DNA from: a bacterium
GTDB taxonomy: Bacteria > Auribacterota > Auribacteria > Auribacterales > Auribacteraceae
Length of the DNA: 43,728 nucleotides
Assembly (NCBI GenBank): GCA_018435605.1
Contig: JAHDNF010000018.1
Location: 1-43,728, forward strand
Direction of reading: 5' to 3'
The position numbers and the translations under genes were made by a program. Positions 40,339-43,728 of the stretch are shown here, piece by piece. Positions within the stretch are counted from its first letter, which is position 1, and each line of letters opens with the position of its first letter. The notes under the pieces are model-generated. The model was not told the DNA's origin. It did no database searches and saw only the letters and a list, made by a program, of their open reading frames with translations.

Positions 40339-43300
40339 ATGAGCAAGCAAACAACCGAGTACGCATTTGAATCGTACCTTGAAGAAATTTTGTTCAAAAA
40401 ATCCGGCTGGTCTGCGGGATCGAATAAAGACTGGGATAAAGAACTCGCGTTGTTCCCTGCCGAACTGATCGCGTTTATTCAAGATACTCAACCGGCATTA
40501 TGGCAGGAACTGGAAAAAATGCACGGCGGCGAATTGACAGAAAAACTGATTGTATCTTTGCGCAAAGAGCTGGATTCCAAAGGGATGCTTCATGTGTTGC
40601 GGTACGGCTTCAAGTTTTACGGCAAACGGTTTCTGGCGGCATATTTCAAACCGTCCCACGGGTTAAACCCGGATATTATAGAGTTGTACAAAAAGAACCG
40701 GTTATGTGTTACCCGTCAGGTCCCCTGCAACCCTGAGAACAACGACACGATTGACCTTGTATTCAGTTTAAACGGATTACCGCTAATGACCTGTGAGCTG
40801 AAAAATCCGTCTACCTGCCAGACATGGCGAGACGCCGTACGGCAGTACCGGTCGACACGGCATCCGGACGATCCGTTGTTCCGGTTCAAGAAACGCGCTC
40901 TGGTACATTTCGCGGCGGATACGGAAGAAATCTATATGACTACCCGTCTTGCGGGTGACAAAACTTTTTTTCTGCCGTTCAACAGGGGCAGTAACCCTGA
41001 CGACATCCAGTGCGGAGCGGGCAATCCGCCGCATCCGTCAGGTTACCGAACCGGTTATTTCTGGGAAGATATTCTGGAACGCGACAGCTTTATGGATATT
41101 TTATCCAATTTCATGTTCATAGAAAAAAAAGAAGAAAAGGCAGAAGACCGTTACGGCAGGTTAAGTATTCAGACAAAAGAAACGATAATTTTCCCCCGTT
41201 ATCATCAGTTGGATTCCGTACGCAAGCTGGCCGGTATTGCAGGCAAGGAAGGCGCGGGCAGTAATTATCTTATCCAGCATTCTGCAGGAAGCGGTAAGAC
41301 CAACAGTATATCATGGTTGAGCCATCGGCTGGCAAGTCTGCACAACATTGAAGACGAGAAAGTGTTTGATTGCGTAATTGTTATCACCGATCGACGAGTT
41401 CTTGATCAGCAGTTGCAGGATGCGGTATATCAGCTCGAACACGCGCAAGGTGTCGTACAGGCGATAGATGAGGATTCTACGCAGTTAGCGGAATCGCTGG
41501 TTGACGGTACGAAAATAGTGGTGACAACGTTACAGAAATTTCCGTTTGTCCTGCGAGGGCTTCTGCATGTAGCCGGTGCGGATAATGTCAATAAACCGGA
41601 TAAAGAATCGCTCAGTAAAGCGGCAGAATGGCAAAAGAAGATATCTGAACGCAAATATGCTGTAATTGTGGACGAAGCCCATTCAAGCCAGACAGGTGAA
41701 ACCGCGCGGGAGTTAAAGGCAATACTGGGCGCGTCCGGATCGAAATCAGATGATGAAGAAGAAATAGATCATGAAGAACAGCTGGCGTATATTATGCAGT
41801 CGCGCGGCCGGCAACAAAACCTGAGCTTTTTCGCGTTTACCGCAACACCCAAAGGGAAAACAATGGAGCTGTTCGGATGCCGTGGCGCAAGCGGTAAACC
41901 TGAGCCATTCCATATTTATTCCATGCGGCAGGCAATAGAAGAAAAGTTTATCCTTGATGTCTTAAAAAATTATACGACCTATGACACTTATTATAAACTG
42001 ATAAAGGCAACTGAAGAAGATCCTAAATATCCGAAAAAGAAAGCTACCAAACGGCTGGCAAAATTTCTGCGACTGCATCCGGTCAATGTTCAGCAAAAAA
42101 CGGAAATAATTGTCGAGCATTTTCGTGAAAAAATTCAACCGTTAATCGGCGGGCTTGGCAAGGCTATGGTTGTTACCGGGTCGCGTATAGAAGCTGTACG
42201 GTACATGATAGCGTTCAAAAAATATATCAAAGAGTACGGATACGACAATATACGCCCGCTTGTGGCGTTCAGCGGTACGGTCAAAGACCCTGATTCGCAG
42301 GAAGAGTTTACCGAACCGGGTATGAATATCGATCTGATAACCGGCAAACATATCGGCGAAGCGCAATTGCCGGAAAAATTCAATACTATAGATTACAATA
42401 TACTGCTTGTGGCAAATAAATATCAGACCGGTTTCGACCAGCCGAAATTATGCGCTATGTATATCGATAAACAATTATCCAATGTTCAGGCGGTTCAAAC
42501 CATATCACGGTTAAACCGGATGTTCCCCGGCAAAAAAGAACCGTTTGTGCTCGATTTCATGAATGATACAGAAACCATCTACAGGGCGTTCAAACCGTAT
42601 TATGACGCGCCGGAACTACAGAAGGAAACCGATCCGCATCAGCTGGAACAGTTAAAATTCGAGCTTGATGAATTTCATGTGTATTTCTGGGAAGAAGTGG
42701 AGGCGTTCGCGTCGATTTTTTATAAACCGCTGGAAAAACAGACATTCAGCGATCATGCGCGGTTGGAAAAACATCTTCAGCCTGCCATCGACAGGTTCAA
42801 ATGTCTCAATGACAAAGACGATGAGTTGTTCCGCAGTAAACTGAAAGCGTATGTCAACCTGTACGCATTCTTAAGCCAGATTATGCCGTACACCGATAGA
42901 GAACTGGAAATACTGTACAGTTTCGGACGACTTTTATTGCCTCATCTGCCTACTGTGCAAGATGATACAATTATCAGGCCTGAAAACGATGTCGCGCTTA
43001 TGTATTACCGGTTGGAACGGTGTTATTCCGGGGCTATTGACTTAAGCTCAGGGGAAAAGGTCGATATAAAAAGCCCGACCGATGCGGGGTCGAAAAAAGA
43101 GAAGGACAAGGAAGAATCGCTGTCGAGCATTATTGAGATATTAAACGAGCGGTTCCACACTAATTTCACTGAAGAAGACAAACTGTTTTTTCAGCAAATC
43201 GTTGAGAAAGCCGCAAAAGATGAACGGGTTGTCGAGACGGCAAAAGTAAATCCGTTGGATAAATTCGAGCTTGGTATTCAAAAAATGCTTGATGATTTTT

Positions 43301-43449
43301 TTATCCAGCGAATGGCTGAGAACGATAAGATTGTCACTCGATACATGGATGATAAGGAGTTCAAGTCTGTTGTCATGCCTCTGCTCAGCAAAGCAATATT
43401 TGTATCTGTACACCGTGCCGCTAATAACGCTGAAAAAGAAATCGCGTAA
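40339..43449 (+). CDS. hsdR: Type I restriction endonuclease subunit (translocase-nuclease)
   Basis: About 1036 residues. I choose the second ATG (40339), six bases after AAAGGA; the first, at 40336, is too close. The N-terminal nuclease has the PD-(D/E)xK residues D (about 139) and E-x-K in CELKNP (153-155). The superfamily-2 motor has Walker A AGSGKT (Lys about 319), DEAH (about 445-448), FTATP, and QTISRLNRMFPGK as motif VI. A helical C-terminal domain follows. With HsdM and HsdS it translocates unmodified DNA and cuts it. All motifs are present. No terminator is evident directly behind it. Confidence 0.95.
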   Translation: MSKQTTEYAFESYLEEILFKKSGWSAGSNKDWDKELALFPAELIAFIQDTQPALWQELEKMHGGELTEKLIVSLRKELDSKGMLHVLRYGFKFYGKRFLAAYFKPSHGLNPDIIELYKKNRLCVTRQVPCNPENNDTIDLVFSLNGLPLMTCELKNPSTCQTWRDAVRQYRSTRHPDDPLFRFKKRALVHFAADTEEIYMTTRLAGDKTFFLPFNRGSNPDDIQCGAGNPPHPSGYRTGYFWEDILERDSFMDILSNFMFIEKKEEKAEDRYGRLSIQTKETIIFPRYHQLDSVRKLAGIAGKEGAGSNYLIQHSAGSGKTNSISWLSHRLASLHNIEDEKVFDCVIVITDRRVLDQQLQDAVYQLEHAQGVVQAIDEDSTQLAESLVDGTKIVVTTLQKFPFVLRGLLHVAGADNVNKPDKESLSKAAEWQKKISERKYAVIVDEAHSSQTGETARELKAILGASGSKSDDEEEIDHEEQLAYIMQSRGRQQNLSFFAFTATPKGKTMELFGCRGASGKPEPFHIYSMRQAIEEKFILDVLKNYTTYDTYYKLIKATEEDPKYPKKKATKRLAKFLRLHPVNVQQKTEIIVEHFREKIQPLIGGLGKAMVVTGSRIEAVRYMIAFKKYIKEYGYDNIRPLVAFSGTVKDPDSQEEFTEPGMNIDLITGKHIGEAQLPEKFNTIDYNILLVANKYQTGFDQPKLCAMYIDKQLSNVQAVQTISRLNRMFPGKKEPFVLDFMNDTETIYRAFKPYYDAPELQKETDPHQLEQLKFELDEFHVYFWEEVEAFASIFYKPLEKQTFSDHARLEKHLQPAIDRFKCLNDKDDELFRSKLKAYVNLYAFLSQIMPYTDRELEILYSFGRLLLPHLPTVQDDTIIRPENDVALMYYRLERCYSGAIDLSSGEKVDIKSPTDAGSKKEKDKEESLSSIIEILNERFHTNFTEEDKLFFQQIVEKAAKDERVVETAKVNPLDKFELGIQKMLDDFFIQRMAENDKIVTRYMDDKEFKSVVMPLLSKAIFVSVHRAANNAEKEIA

Positions 43450-43522
43450 ACGATAAGAATATTTTCGGAGAGAAACCGTGGTCTTAGTTGTTGACGTATT
43501 TTAGAGAAGGTTTTTGTCAGGG

Positions 43523-43605
43523 TTGGTTTACACCACCAAACGCGAGAGAGGCGGACTCTCAAACAGATCATCGAAAAATGTTTTAAGCATGGACAGATTT
43601 TCGAT
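43523..43605 (+). promoter_or_regulatory. Three consecutive hairpins in the leader of the RRM gene
   Basis: TTGGT/ACCAA (43523-43527 with 43535-43539), GAGAG/CTCTC (43544-43548 with 43556-43560) and ATCGAAAA/TTTTCGAT (43570-43577 with 43598-43605). They precede the RRM gene by 35 bases and could form a structured 5-prime leader. A nearby AAGCATGG occurs twice (about 43585 and 43612). Confidence 0.35.
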
Positions 43606-43639
43606 CACGTAAAGCATGGCGAGAGGATGAGAAGTAAAG

Positions 43640-43728
43640 ATGAACATTTATGTAGGCAATCTGGATTATCAGGTAACAGACGAAGACCTTCAGGCGGCAT
43701 TTGCCAAATACGGCACAGTGGAATCCGC
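43640..43728 (+). CDS. RRM-type RNA-binding protein, N-terminal part
   Basis: The frame opens with MNIYVGNLDYQVTDEDL and continues AFAKYGTVES to the window edge. IYVGNL is the RNP2 motif of an RRM and the following helix fits the fold. Bacterial single-RRM proteins of about 80-150 residues bind RNA and often respond to cold. An AGAAG/GAGG-rich stretch precedes the ATG. The gene continues outside the window. A gene of probably the same family ends at the left edge. Confidence 0.92.
   Translation, partial: MNIYVGNLDYQVTDEDLQAAFAKYGTVES

Noticed and set aside
43520-43565. tRNA-like look of hairpins near GGCGGACTCTC
   Set aside because: No acceptor stem, D-arm or T-arm of a tRNA can be built around it.

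Overview
The window is bacterial (ordinary bacterial code, Shine-Dalgarno sites, intrinsic terminators) and comes from a diderm-type cell: it encodes a lipobox lipoprotein, a C-terminal PEP-CTERM sorting signal, an ECF sigma/anti-sigma pair and an SpvB-RHS protein. RRM-type RNA-binding proteins at both edges plus PEP-CTERM and thrombospondin-3 (TSP3) repeats fit an uncultivated lineage of the Planctomycetes-Verrucomicrobia-Lentisphaerae or Omnitrophota kind. That placement is an inference; no rRNA or tRNA was seen.

Layout. (1) 1-240: Gly-rich tail of an RRM-type protein and two hairpin terminators. (2) 369-10944: a phage-derived mobile element. A minus-strand integration operon (DUF2924 protein, large serine recombinase, ParB-HTH-like protein) is followed by plus-strand genes: a winged-helix protein, a doubled DUF2292-like protein, a sigma-70-like factor under a leader hairpin, a small unknown, a CHC2/TOPRIM primase fused to an MCM-like AAA+ helicase, a ParB-DNA methyltransferase and a Nu1-like small terminase. 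No portal, capsid, large terminase or tail genes are present, so it is an incomplete fossil. (3) 10963-23822, minus strand: ECF sigma, zinc-finger anti-sigma, TPR lipoprotein, PEP-CTERM protein and a 2406-residue TSP3 protein, consecutive and tightly spaced. (4) 24081-35591, plus strand: a divergent 3836-residue SpvB/TcB-TcC-like RHS protein. (5) 35957-43449: a type I restriction-modification operon (hsdM, hsdS, RhuM-Fic gene, hsdR). (6) 43640-43728: start of another RRM protein behind a structured leader.

Most notable observation: the two giant surface proteins share one repeat family, and every block of that family contains exactly seven units. There are four blocks in the 2406-residue protein and two in the RHS protein. 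The RHS protein also carries two seven-unit FG-GAP/VCBS blocks. This reads as eight seven-bladed beta-propellers joined by TSP3 calcium-binding linkers. The neighbouring ECF/anti-sigma pair is the obvious candidate regulator, and a 12-base motif upstream of two genes in the cluster is a candidate regulatory site.

Other points of interest are the TOPRIM-MCM fusion, a 12-bp inverted repeat enclosing the ribosome-binding site and start codon of the phage-type sigma gene, a foreign module splitting the YD-repeat scaffold of the RHS protein, and the apparent absence of an immunity gene after it.
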